This document shows, in pieces, positions 44,207 to 52,524 of a stretch of DNA of 64,000 nt. The DNA is from Opitutales bacterium (GTDB taxonomy: Bacteria > Verrucomicrobiota > Verrucomicrobiia > Opitutales > Oceanipulchritudinaceae). Both the position numbers and the translations under genes were made by a program. The notes under the pieces were generated by a model that was not told the DNA's origin, did no database searches, and saw only the letters and a program-made list of their open reading frames with translations. Every line of letters starts with the position of its first letter. Position 1 is the stretch's first letter. Where the stretch lies: the NCBI GenBank assembly GCA_020831485.1, contig JAFIGG010000001.1, positions 124,001-188,000 on the forward strand, written 5' to 3'.

Positions 44207-44290
44207 TTCGCCTGCCAATCCGATGGCATTTGCAGATTGGGAGTGAGCGGCGTGTCCAGTGTCTTTTTTGGGCATAATAGTATTGGAATG

Positions 44291-44322
44291 GATGGTTGGA
44301 TGGTTGGATGGTTGGATAGTTG
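44291..44322 (+). repeat. Short tandem repeat (GATGGTTG)4
   Basis: Four consecutive 8-bp units GATGGTTG, the last with one substitution (GATAGTTG), between the GH4 and surface-protein genes. The piece copied to the mosaic at 49451-49510 begins within the last unit (44313), so this microsatellite marks a breakpoint. Confidence 0.85.
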
Positions 44323-44492
44323 GAAGGGAGCTATCCCAAAATCGGGGTAAAAACTCAAGCGATTGTTGTGAAGCCTGTCCATACACTGGAAGGGGCTTTC
44401 GCCCAAAGCCCCCAAACACCACCTACCAAAGTAGGTATCCCATGCTCAGCTTTGCATTTGAGACGAGACACAAGGGCGGTTTGGATATCAAT

Positions 44493-47400
44493 ATGTCTGC
44501 GTCTCCAAGCTCTTTACTCAGGTTAACCGCTGCCTGTCCAGTGGTGATTTACAGTGTGAGCGTCTATGTGTGCCTTGCACTTTTCGCCTCGCCCGCTTAC
44601 GGGCTCTTCGACGACGAAGATCCCTGGGGCTGGGACGATTTTGACTACATCATCGACGACGATTCTCCGGATCCCTTCGACATGGATTCGTTCGTGCCGG
44701 ATGAGTGGAACATAGTAGAGCGAACCCTCGACCAGACATGGACCGGTTCGGCGAACATCAGCCACTTGGAGTTCCTTGAGAATCCGAACATCCTCATCTC
44801 CGGCGATCTCTATGCCACGATTGTCCAGGGATGGCACCATCCGGATTTTAATCCAAGCATCACCGTGACGGGCTCATTCCACATGGAGGAGTTCTCCTGG
44901 ACGAATACGGTAGGTGGCGAAATACGAATGGGAGATGGTGGCACGACCGGTTCGTTCCACATCGACGATTTCATGGTGCACACTCTCAGTCTGTTCGAGG
45001 TCAACCGGGCAGATGATATCGACTTTGATCCAGGTATCCTGAACACCAGCATTTTCCGACAGGCCGGCAGCGGAACCACCACTTTGACCGGCCAGGTTAA
45101 GGTCCAGGACAGAATCGAAGTGACCGCTGGCCGACTCAATATTCACCAGAATGATCTGTTCGATTTCGATGAAGGCACGGTTTCGGTGGCCGAGAACACG
45201 ACGCTGGATATGACGGGTACTTCGGGCGGGGTATATCAGCTCGAATCAATCGATGAGGGCGGCCTGATTCTTTCAGGGGGCAATGAATTTATCCATAGCG
45301 GAAGTATTAATGCTCAGCGCGGTACAATTAATAATCAGCTGGTGCCTGTTGATCTCGAATTGGATGAAGGGAGCACTTTGCGATTACAAGGCCCTTTTGG
45401 CACCATTTTTTCCGCACGTGACAATAATGCGCTCTATTTTCCGGGTGATGGCGACATCGTACTGGAAGGAAACTTGATAGAAGCGACGAGAGTGGATTTT
45501 GGGCAGAACACGGTCCACAACAAAACAGATTTAAGAGCTTTCCCCATGGATGGAGCAGTAACGGCGGAGAATATCGTCAACGATGGCACAATCGACGTGA
45601 TTCGAATCTTAACAGTGCATGATACCATTTCCGGATCTGGAGAGGTGATTTTCAGAGGGACCCTTCCGGAGGTCTCCGCCTGGATGGATTTTGGGCATTT
45701 CACCGGGGAACAAAAGTTGACCGTTCGCGGCGAATCCTTGGATGTGGGAACAGCTGAGAGGAGAAGGATAGGCGGCCATTTTGACAACAGTAGAGGAATC
45801 GATATCATTGCCACTGCATCAGTCGCAGGGAGTTCGATCATTGAAACCGATATCGAACTGATTGAATTCGCGGGCCAAGACCGGTTCGGTAATGACATCG
45901 AATCGAGTCTTACTTTTCTGGGAAGGGATATCATACTTTCAGGAACGGTTTTTGGAGAAGGCACCGCATTTGCGAGGTCCGGTTCCATGACCACTCTGGA
46001 AGCGGGAGAAATGGATTTGTCCGGGGGCTTGGTTATTCAGGGCGGCACATTTCAGGTGGGCGATTTCAATACGCAAGGAAATCTGGCAAACCCAGTGGAT
46101 CTGGAGGGGGGCAACTTACAATTCGCCAGAAACGATCTCTACGTGTTTGATGAAGCCATCTCTGGAAACGGTGTGGTCCGGCAGTTGGGCCAGGGTGAGT
46201 TGCTTCTTTCCGGCGACAGCACTTATACGGGCCTGACCGTCGTCGAAAATGGAAGCCTGCGTGTCGGTCACGAAAATGCCCTGGGGGCAAGTTCCGTGGA
46301 GATTTACGCGGGAGCAGTTTTCGATACCGGTGACTATGACTTCGATTTGAGCCGGGTGAACGGAACAGGCGAATTTCGCAGTGAACGCGATTACGTATTC
46401 GATAGCGGCGAAAATCACACGTCCGAAGTACAACTGACCGGCGATAATGCGTTAATTAAGCGCGGAGAAGGCATCTTGACGCTCACCAGGGAACAGAACG
46501 ATTACACCGGCGGCACGATTGTGAGCGAGGGTCTATTGCAGGCCGGTTCGGAGGCGGTTTTTGGTGCCTTACCGAATAATATTGTCCTGAAAACCGGAGG
46601 TGCCATCGGAAATCTTCAAGATTCCCTCAGTTTGGGCGAAGATCGAAACATTATTCTGGCCGAAGGCGGAGGGCGTTTGCGGGCGGGCGGCGGCAATACC
46701 CTTTCCGTCGCTGGCGTCATAAGCGGTACCGGCGATTTGCGGGTGGTGAACGAAACAGGAACCGTGACGCTCTCCGGGACGAACACCTACGAGGGCTCCA
46801 CGATTATAGGCGGTAGCGAGGAAAATGGCGGTTATGCGGGAAGCGATCAAGCACGTCTTCGTCTGGAAAGTAACAACGCCTTGCCTTATGGAAACGTGGT
46901 GAATTTCGACGCAGGCAGCGATAACACGGGTATACTCGATTTCGACGGGCAAACGGTAGCGGTCGAGGGAATGCAGGTCTCTTCCGGAACCGGACGATTG
47001 GAGAATGCATCCGGGGCGACAATCGGCTCGGGAGGAATAGCCATTGCTGAAGGAGCTGTATTCGATTCGCTCGGGCAGGCCTTTGACCTCGGCATGTTTT
47101 CGGGTGACGGAGACTACCACACGGGTGCGGGATATGTGTACAACGGCGACGAAGAGAAGGAGTTGACCGTCGGTTTGTCCGGAAACAATGAATTGCGGGT
47201 GGGCGGCGGTGGACGTTTGATCGTCAACAGGGAGACAGCGCACACCGGCGGGACAGTTATCGAGTCCGGCGAACTGCAACTTGGCGATGGAGAAACGCTT
47301 GGCACAGTAGTCGGCAGTCTAAATATCGACGCTGCCGGAATGCTCGCGATAATGCAGAACGAAGACTTGGCGTTTTCAAATAACACAGCCGGCGAAGGTG

Positions 47401-48368
47401 GCCTTATTAAACGCGGGAGCGGCATCGTAGAGATGACGGGAGCAAACAACTACAGCGGAATCACCCGCATCGAAGAAGGCGGTCTTCGCCTGGGTCCGGC
47501 AAGCTATCCCTCTGGCATGGGTGTAGTGGAAATCCTCGAAGGAGCGACCTTCCACGCGAGCCGGGGTCCGGTAACTCAAGGCATACGCGGAGGAGGCAAT
47601 GTAGACATCGAGGGACCAGTTCTCTGGATGGATGTATCGGAAGCGGAGACTTTCGTGGGGACTATTTCCGGAACGGGCGATTTAAACAAACGCCAAGCGG
47701 GAATACAGAGTCTGCAAGGCGAAGTCGGGCACAGCGGTCAAACAAACGTGCTTAACGGTAGGCTCGAAATTGCAGGCGGACTGGAAACTACCGGTGGACT
47801 TGTCGACGTGAGCCCGGGGGCAACCCTCGCAGCCGGAGGCACTGTTGTACGCAACCTGAGCAATTCAGGGACAGTAACAACAATGAATGGAGAAGCTCTG
47901 ACCTTAACAGGTGAAGTCTCTGGCAGCGGTCGATTCGAGGGCGATTTTGTTTTCTCCGGAGCGACCTACCCGGGCACTAGCCCGGGCTTGATCGAAGTCG
48001 AAGGCAACTTGAGCTTTGCGCCAGAACATTTTCTTAAGATGGAAATCGCCGGTCCTTCCCGGGGCCAGGAATACGACGCTTTTGATATAAGCGGCGATCT
48101 GCTCCTCGACGGGACGCTAAAGGTGGTTTTCCTCGACGGTTTTCAACCGCAGGAAGGTGACACATTCCTGTTTTTCGACGTCGGCGGTTCGATAGACGGC
48201 AGCTTCGCTGACCTCATCCTACCGAACCTAAACGACACTGATTTGATTTGGGATGCCGGGGAGCTGACTACGACCGGGAGTCTGGGCGTCATTCCAGAGC
48301 CCCGCACCTACGCACTGATTTTCGGTCTGGCAGCACTGGTAGTAGCCTTCTTGAGGAGGAGATCCTAG
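44493..48368 (+). CDS. Large autotransporter-repeat surface protein with PEP-CTERM tail
   Basis: A protein of about 1291 residues. A signal peptide (LRLTAACPVVIYSVSVYVCLA, residues about 9-37) is followed by an acidic Asp-rich start, then beta-helical sequence with autotransporter-associated beta-strand repeats from about residue 570 on (LLSGDSTYTGLTVVENGSLRVG, LTREQNDYTGGTIVSEGLL, MTGANNYSGITRIEEGGL). The C-terminus is a PEP-CTERM sorting signal: IPEP, a hydrophobic helix and RRRS, so it should be handled by an exosortase (none in this window) rather than by its own beta barrel. ATG 44493 is chosen because the frame upstream (to 44259) is not protein-like. It is probably a large adhesin or matrix protein. 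No partner gene is adjacent. Confidence 0.87.
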   Translation: MSASPSSLLRLTAACPVVIYSVSVYVCLALFASPAYGLFDDEDPWGWDDFDYIIDDDSPDPFDMDSFVPDEWNIVERTLDQTWTGSANISHLEFLENPNILISGDLYATIVQGWHHPDFNPSITVTGSFHMEEFSWTNTVGGEIRMGDGGTTGSFHIDDFMVHTLSLFEVNRADDIDFDPGILNTSIFRQAGSGTTTLTGQVKVQDRIEVTAGRLNIHQNDLFDFDEGTVSVAENTTLDMTGTSGGVYQLESIDEGGLILSGGNEFIHSGSINAQRGTINNQLVPVDLELDEGSTLRLQGPFGTIFSARDNNALYFPGDGDIVLEGNLIEATRVDFGQNTVHNKTDLRAFPMDGAVTAENIVNDGTIDVIRILTVHDTISGSGEVIFRGTLPEVSAWMDFGHFTGEQKLTVRGESLDVGTAERRRIGGHFDNSRGIDIIATASVAGSSIIETDIELIEFAGQDRFGNDIESSLTFLGRDIILSGTVFGEGTAFARSGSMTTLEAGEMDLSGGLVIQGGTFQVGDFNTQGNLANPVDLEGGNLQFARNDLYVFDEAISGNGVVRQLGQGELLLSGDSTYTGLTVVENGSLRVGHENALGASSVEIYAGAVFDTGDYDFDLSRVNGTGEFRSERDYVFDSGENHTSEVQLTGDNALIKRGEGILTLTREQNDYTGGTIVSEGLLQAGSEAVFGALPNNIVLKTGGAIGNLQDSLSLGEDRNIILAEGGGRLRAGGGNTLSVAGVISGTGDLRVVNETGTVTLSGTNTYEGSTIIGGSEENGGYAGSDQARLRLESNNALPYGNVVNFDAGSDNTGILDFDGQTVAVEGMQVSSGTGRLENASGATIGSGGIAIAEGAVFDSLGQAFDLGMFSGDGDYHTGAGYVYNGDEEKELTVGLSGNNELRVGGGGRLIVNRETAHTGGTVIESGELQLGDGETLGTVVGSLNIDAAGMLAIMQNEDLAFSNNTAGEGGLIKRGSGIVEMTGANNYSGITRIEEGGLRLGPASYPSGMGVVEILEGATFHASRGPVTQGIRGGGNVDIEGPVLWMDVSEAETFVGTISGTGDLNKRQAGIQSLQGEVGHSGQTNVLNGRLEIAGGLETTGGLVDVSPGATLAAGGTVVRNLSNSGTVTTMNGEALTLTGEVSGSGRFEGDFVFSGATYPGTSPGLIEVEGNLSFAPEHFLKMEIAGPSRGQEYDAFDISGDLLLDGTLKVVFLDGFQPQEGDTFLFFDVGGSIDGSFADLILPNLNDTDLIWDAGELTTTGSLGVIPEPRTYALIFGLAALVVAFLRRRS

Positions 48369-48428
48369 GTGCTTGACCCCTCCCCTTCCTCGATGTCTAA
48401 TCGCTGCTAAAAGGTATTAGGCAGTTTA

Positions 48429-49304
48429 ATGCCGTACCGCGATGCAATGCGAGAGGATCATTGGCAAAGATTGCAAAACTCGGTCACCCGGCTCTTCAGA
48501 TCTGGTCTCCGACTTGAGACCTTTATGTCCCGAACGGCCAAAGCTGTGCGGGGCACCATTGACTGCGACTTGTGCACGGTCGGGGTTTTGGACCTGCGCA
48601 GCCGTAATCTGAAGGTCTATTATGATGAGCAGCATGCGGACTTCAGTCAGGCTATGGAAGGCTACGCCGCTCACATGCACAAATACCCACTTTTCCGATT
48701 CGACCCTTGGGTGGCTGAGGGGAAACCCTTCCTGCGCAGCGATTTCTACTCGGAACGTCAGTTTCGTGACCTGGACATCTATTCGGACTGCTTCCGCGTA
48801 GCCGGTGTTTCAGAGCATGCAGCCATTCCAATATTTACAGACAAAAACACAATTGTCTTTGCCGGACTGGAGAGGTCCGGCAGGAGTTTCTCCGATGAAG
48901 ACCGGGAAAGACTGACCCTCCTTCAGCCGCATCTGACAAACGCGCGAAGAACAGCCCTTGCCTGCTCCAAGATCAAGCCAGAGAACATCCAGGAGGAACA
49001 TTTCGCCATGACTGAATTAAGTGCGCGTGAAGCGGAAGTGCTGACTTGGATGATCAGGGGAAAAACTCATGCAGAAATCGGCGCCCTGTTGCGACTGCGC
49101 ACTCAGACAATAAAAGGCTATGCGCAAAATGTTTACCAAAAGCTCGGCGTAGACAACCGTCATGCAGCCATATTGCGCGCCCTCGAAATCGCCTCTTTCG
49201 AATCGGTACCGAAGTTACTTCTTCAAGTTAAGAGAGCTAAGATCAAAGCTCGGCTAAAGCTCAGACAAAACTCACAATCGGGTCTTCGACAAAATCGGCT
49301 CTGA
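48429..49304 (+). CDS. LuxR-type transcriptional regulator with altered C-terminal tail
   Basis: A 291-residue regulator. A GAF/autoinducer-like N-terminal region (about 1-190) precedes a LuxR helix-turn-helix (LSAREAEVLTWMIRGKTHAEIG, then TIKGYAQNVYQKLGVDNRHAA) at about 197-255. The ligand is unknown. The last 13 residues (from about 279) and the stop codon are encoded by a 40-base piece that is 38/40 identical to the 3' end of mtaB (50499-50538), read in another frame. The natural C-terminus was therefore replaced or extended by recombination. It could regulate the large surface protein upstream, but no operator was found. Confidence 0.85.
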   Translation: MPYRDAMREDHWQRLQNSVTRLFRSGLRLETFMSRTAKAVRGTIDCDLCTVGVLDLRSRNLKVYYDEQHADFSQAMEGYAAHMHKYPLFRFDPWVAEGKPFLRSDFYSERQFRDLDIYSDCFRVAGVSEHAAIPIFTDKNTIVFAGLERSGRSFSDEDRERLTLLQPHLTNARRTALACSKIKPENIQEEHFAMTELSAREAEVLTWMIRGKTHAEIGALLRLRTQTIKGYAQNVYQKLGVDNRHAAILRALEIASFESVPKLLLQVKRAKIKARLKLRQNSQSGLRQNRL

Positions 49305-49510
49305 ACTTTCGTGCGAATCTTGCCGTGGTCGTCGCCCTACAGTTCATCACCAATCCGCTGACGGTCATCCCTATCTACTTCACGGCTTTTCAAATCGGAC
49401 GACTCTTCCTGCGCCTGTTTGGAGTCGACGGCCCCTGGCTGCAACGGGAATGGAAAGTTGGAAGGGAGCTATCCCAAAATCGGGGTAAAAACTCAAGCGA
49501 TTGTTGTGAA
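49265..49510 (+). pseudogene. Mosaic of four copied pieces (mtaB end, DUF2062, NamZ, intergenic)
   Basis: A chimeric stretch made of segments found elsewhere in this window, all on the plus strand: 49265-49304 matches 50499-50538 (end of mtaB, 38/40); 49306 to about 49424 matches 39955 to about 40075 in the DUF2062 gene (about 91%, differences nearly all synonymous); 49425-49454 matches 40946-40975 in the NamZ gene (29/30); 49451-49510 matches 44313-44372 (59/60). Junctions fall in short shared strings (CTGA, TCGA-GGCCCC, TGGA). The last three pieces keep their genomic order. An open frame here encodes a chimera and is not a functional gene. Confidence 0.88.
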
Positions 49511-49703
49511 ACGTATCCACATGTGATGGTTCCCGCCTTCGGCCAGCGGCGCTCTCGGCGAGAGCGCCCTACCCCATTCCGATGTTTTTCACGCACACAG
49601 AATGGTGGGGCAGTTTCGCCGAAACCGCAGCGTACAATCAGGAGCAATGGATCTTCTCTGATAAAAATATTGAAATAATCAGATTTTAGAAGACAATATT
49701 GTC
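49511..49703 (+). other. Non-coding spacer with REP-like element before vapBC
   Basis: No gene. It holds the first 90-bp palindromic element (49545-49634). The last ~60 bases before the antitoxin start are AT-rich (ATAAAAATATTGAAATAATC) and probably contain the vapBC promoter. Confidence 0.6.
49545..49634 (+). repeat. 90-bp palindromic element, left copy flanking vapBC
   Basis: A 90-bp element with two hairpins: GGCGCTCTCG-G-CGAGAGCGCC and a second GTTTCGCCGAAAC stem. An equally long copy lies at 50391-50480 in the same orientation. The first hairpin differs from the other copy at two stem positions on each arm, and pairing is kept (GC/GC versus AG/CT), so the structure itself appears conserved. 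Confidence 0.87.
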
Positions 49704-49910
49704 ATGAAATTCAGCGTAGAGATGGAGGATTCGACCCTCGAAAAGATCATGCTGGCAACTGGTATACCCAAAAAAGGTCCTGCCGTAGCCAAGGCTGCTA
49801 CTGAATACTTGCGTCGAGCGATGGCCAAAGAATTTGCCTCCATGGTAATGGAGGGCAAGTTCGAGGACTACCCCCTGACCAACGACGAAATAGAGCAGTC
49901 CGACCGCTAG
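49704..49910 (+). CDS. VapB-like antitoxin
   Basis: A 68-residue protein with an N-terminal strand and helix (MKFSVEMEDSTLEKIMLATG) that resembles ribbon-helix-helix antitoxins such as those of the VapB group, followed by a charged C-terminal half (EFASMVMEGKFEDYPL). It starts 52 bases before the PIN toxin gene and would bind and inhibit it. The small size and pairing are the main support. The pair lies between two 90-bp direct repeats. Confidence 0.75.
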   Translation: MKFSVEMEDSTLEKIMLATGIPKKGPAVAKAATEYLRRAMAKEFASMVMEGKFEDYPLTNDEIEQSDR

Positions 49911-49962
49911 TGGTGCGAACCACTAGATCGGAATTATCCCGTAACAAGTAATTGCTAAAGCC

Positions 49963-50379
49963 ATGGTTCTTGTCGACACCAGCGCATGGATTGAGTTTTT
50001 CCGGCGGGACGGAGACCCGGCTGTCAAACTAGCCATGAAAGCATTGATTGAAGAACTCGAAGCCACACTCTGCGGACCTGTGGAGATGGAATTCCTCGGA
50101 GGCGCACTGCCCCACGAGCGTCCCCGGATCCAGAATCGCTTCGATATACTCCCTTACCTCAAGAATGATCAAAAAATCTGGCGCGAAGCGGCCACCAATT
50201 ACGCAATCCTGCGCGGCAAAGGCATCACATTGCCCTGGAACGATGCGATTATCGCCTCTCTTGCCCTCCGCAATGACTGCCGAACCTACGCTGTCGATCG
50301 CCACTTCAAGGCGATGGAAAAGCACTTGGGTCTACGCCTCTACAAGCCGAGCTACAATGGCAATTTTCAGCCAGAATAG
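49963..50379 (+). CDS. VapC-like PIN-domain toxin
   Basis: A 138-residue PIN-domain RNase. Asp5 in VLVDTSAWIEFFR, Glu41 or Glu43 in VEMEFLGG, Asp94 in WNDAIIASLALR and Asp112 in AVDRHFKAM give the four acidic residues of the metal site. Length and motif order fit VapC, which cleaves tRNA or rRNA when free of antitoxin. It follows a VapB-like gene, and 11 bases after its stop the second 90-bp palindromic element begins. It is the second toxin-antitoxin pair in the window and belongs to another PIN subgroup than the first. Confidence 0.9.
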   Translation: MVLVDTSAWIEFFRRDGDPAVKLAMKALIEELEATLCGPVEMEFLGGALPHERPRIQNRFDILPYLKNDQKIWREAATNYAILRGKGITLPWNDAIIASLALRNDCRTYAVDRHFKAMEKHLGLRLYKPSYNGNFQPE

Positions 50380-50390
50380 TCGGAATGGTC

Positions 50391-50480
50391 AGCGGCAGTC
50401 TCGGCGAGACTGCCCTACCCCATGTCGATGTTTTTCACGCACACAGAAAGGTGGGGCGGTTTCGCCGAAACCGCCGCGTA
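50391..50480 (+). repeat. 90-bp palindromic element, right copy flanking vapBC
   Basis: The direct repeat partner of 49545-49634, same length and orientation. Hairpins are GGCAGTCTCG-G-CGAGACTGCC and GGCGGTTTCG-C-CGAAACCGCC, joined by CTACCCCATGTCGATGTTTT and 20 further bases that are conserved in the other copy. It ends 9 bases before the mtaB stop and could also act as a terminator for convergent transcripts. Confidence 0.87.
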
Positions 50481-50488
50481 TCCATCCA

Positions 50489-51823
50489 TCAACCCCCTAC
50501 AAAACTCACAATCGGGCCTTCGACAAAATCGGCGCTGATGCGGTCGAGACGTACGCGCACAAGTTGATTGCGAATGTCGGAGGATTGCGGATTTTCCGTG
50601 AGGACGCGGATGTAGTTGGCGGTGTAGCCGGGGAAGCGATCGTCGCGGGGGTCTTCGAGCAGGACATTCATTTCCTGGCCGAGGTAGCGCTGCATGAAGT
50701 CGTAGCGTTTCTGGCTGCTGTAGCGACGCAGCTGCAGGCAGCGGCGGTTGCGTTCTTCAATCGGCACTACGTCGTTTGCACGCTTTACTGACAATGTCCC
50801 CTCACGCTCGGAATACGGAAACACATGGGTATAGGCGAAGCGCAGATCGTTGAAAAATCGACAGGTCTCCTCAAAATCCGCTTCTGTTTCGCCGTTGAAA
50901 CCGACCAGGATATCGGTGCCGACGCAGAGGTCGGGCACCTGCTTCACTGCCCGCTGAACAAAATCCGCATACTCCCCGGTTGTGTAGCGGCGACGCATGG
51001 CTTGCAGGACCTTGTCACAGCCCGACTGCAGAGGCAGGTGCAGATACGGCAGCAAGACATGCTCCCGGTCGCCCATGCGGTCGATCAAGGCCCAGGGCAC
51101 GGTAGTCGGCTCAATGCTGGAAATCCGCACCCTCAGCAGGCCGGGAATGTCGTTCAGGGCATCGACCAGGTCGACAATGTCGTGCCCCTCGTGCAGGTAG
51201 GTGCCGATGTTAACTCCGGTTAGCACCAGCTCGCGCACTCCCTTGGCAACAGCCGCGCGGGCTTCGTCCAGAGTGTTTTCCCATTGTCGGACGCGGGCAC
51301 GGCCACGGGCAAAGGGAATGATGCAGAAACTACAGAGAAAATCGCAGCCATCCTGAATCTTCAGGTTGGCCCGTTTGTCGAAGGGCAAGTCGCCAACAAA
51401 CTGGATGCTGAAATCCTTGCGGTCAATGCGGTCACGAACGATGACCGGCTTCTCATTTTTTCCCAGGCGGGCGTAATCGACAACGCTGAGCTTGTCCTGA
51501 TTACCGATGATCAGGTCGACGCCCGGAATCGAGGCAATCGCCTTGGCACCCATCTGCGAGTAACAACCAATGACGGCCGTGAAGGCCTGAGGATTGCGGC
51601 GAACAAACTGCCGGATCATCTTCCGGCATTTCGCATCCGCCTCCCGCGTCACCGTGCAGGTGTTGATGATGCCCAGGTCTGCATCCTCACCGAAGGGCAC
51701 CATTGCATAACCGGCGACCTCCAGCTTCTCCTTAATGATTTGGGATTCCGCCTGATTCAAGCGGCAGCCCAGCGTCGTCACCGACGCCCGCAAAGGTTTA
51801 GCACTGCCCTTCAGGTTCACCAT
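50489..51823 (-). CDS. mtaB: tRNA threonylcarbamoyladenosine methylthiotransferase MtaB
   Basis: A 444-residue radical-SAM methylthiotransferase. The N-terminal UPF0004 domain carries three Cys for the auxiliary cluster (LGCRLNQAES, INTCTVT, VIGCYSQMG); the radical-SAM C-x3-C-x2-C is CDFLCSFC; a TRAM-like region ends the protein. The LGCRLNQAE start marks the MtaB/YqeV subgroup, which converts t6A37 to ms2t6A37 in tRNA. The last codons are the source of the 40-base copy found in the LuxR gene tail. It is convergent with vapC. Confidence 0.92.
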   Translation of the reverse strand: MVNLKGSAKPLRASVTTLGCRLNQAESQIIKEKLEVAGYAMVPFGEDADLGIINTCTVTREADAKCRKMIRQFVRRNPQAFTAVIGCYSQMGAKAIASIPGVDLIIGNQDKLSVVDYARLGKNEKPVIVRDRIDRKDFSIQFVGDLPFDKRANLKIQDGCDFLCSFCIIPFARGRARVRQWENTLDEARAAVAKGVRELVLTGVNIGTYLHEGHDIVDLVDALNDIPGLLRVRISSIEPTTVPWALIDRMGDREHVLLPYLHLPLQSGCDKVLQAMRRRYTTGEYADFVQRAVKQVPDLCVGTDILVGFNGETEADFEETCRFFNDLRFAYTHVFPYSEREGTLSVKRANDVVPIEERNRRCLQLRRYSSQKRYDFMQRYLGQEMNVLLEDPRDDRFPGYTANYIRVLTENPQSSDIRNQLVRVRLDRISADFVEGPIVSFVGG

Positions 51824-51875
51824 GAGAAAGGCGAAAACCTTTGGACCGCTTCAGCCCGGAATTCAAATCAAAAAA

Positions 51876-52445
51876 TCATTCCGGAATCCGGTATCCGGCG
51901 ACAACCCAGGTTCCATCGGCCCCACGCATGAGGGTCACGACCTCAAGAACTTCTTCCGCCTCAGAAAAATTGCTCATGAATGTCAGCTTCGCGTATTCGC
52001 CATCAGGAACGATAGGTGGCAGCTCTGAGTAGTAGGCCGAACTTTCCAGCTCACGCTCTTCAAGAGTCCCCAAAGGTTGACGGCTTGAGCGCACTTCCTG
52101 ACTCCAATCGCCTTCATCCAGACGCTCACGGAAGAATGCAGCAGCGGCATTCCAGGCAGCACCCAGTTGATCTCTGTCCACACGCTCGAGCCACGACTGC
52201 CCCACTGCAATTGCCTCAGTCAAATCGGGATCCCGGTCTCCGGGCAAAGGGAGTTCGCTGTCGAAGTCAAGGGGCTCTTCCTCAAGAGCCACGCCTTCAG
52301 TCTGCTGCTGCAGATCCTGTACAGCCATACCCGGACCTGCGCCCCCTTCTGCCTGCTGTGGCGCAGCTCCCGGTTCCTGCCCATGCACCACGGACACCAT
52401 GAGGACCAAACTGAAAAAGTAACTCAGGGTTTGAATAGTTTTCAT
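51876..52445 (-). CDS. Secreted DUF4019-domain protein
   Basis: A 189-residue exported protein with signal peptide (IQTLSYFFSLVLMVSVVHG), a Gln/Glu/Pro-rich linker (about 23-75) and a C-terminal domain with AIAVGQSWLERVDRDQLGAAW, FFRERL and EVLEVVTLMRGADGTW, the DUF4019 pattern. The domain's function is unknown. It lies between the mtaB and EF-G-like genes on the same strand (52 and 79 bases away) and may be transcribed with them. Confidence 0.82.
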   Translation of the reverse strand: MKTIQTLSYFFSLVLMVSVVHGQEPGAAPQQAEGGAGPGMAVQDLQQQTEGVALEEEPLDFDSELPLPGDRDPDLTEAIAVGQSWLERVDRDQLGAAWNAAAAFFRERLDEGDWSQEVRSSRQPLGTLEERELESSAYYSELPPIVPDGEYAKLTFMSNFSEAEEVLEVVTLMRGADGTWVVAGYRIPE

Positions 52446-52524
52446 AATCTTAAGATAGCTAAAAACACAAAAACCGCACGCCCTTTTTTACATAACATCC
52501 CGTAAACCTTTATTTTCCAGCACC

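Noticed and set aside
43298-44350. Plus-strand open frame opposite the GH4 gene
   Set aside because: Antisense shadow; the GH4 motifs on the minus strand are clear.
44259-44492. N-terminal extension of the large surface protein
   Set aside because: The upstream frame crosses the (GATGGTTG) tract and hairpins and lacks protein character; the signal peptide begins at the ATG at 44493.
49325-49678. A 117-residue open frame as an expressed gene
   Set aside because: It reads through the mosaic (DUF2062, NamZ and intergenic pieces in turn) and is best seen as a chimeric pseudogene.
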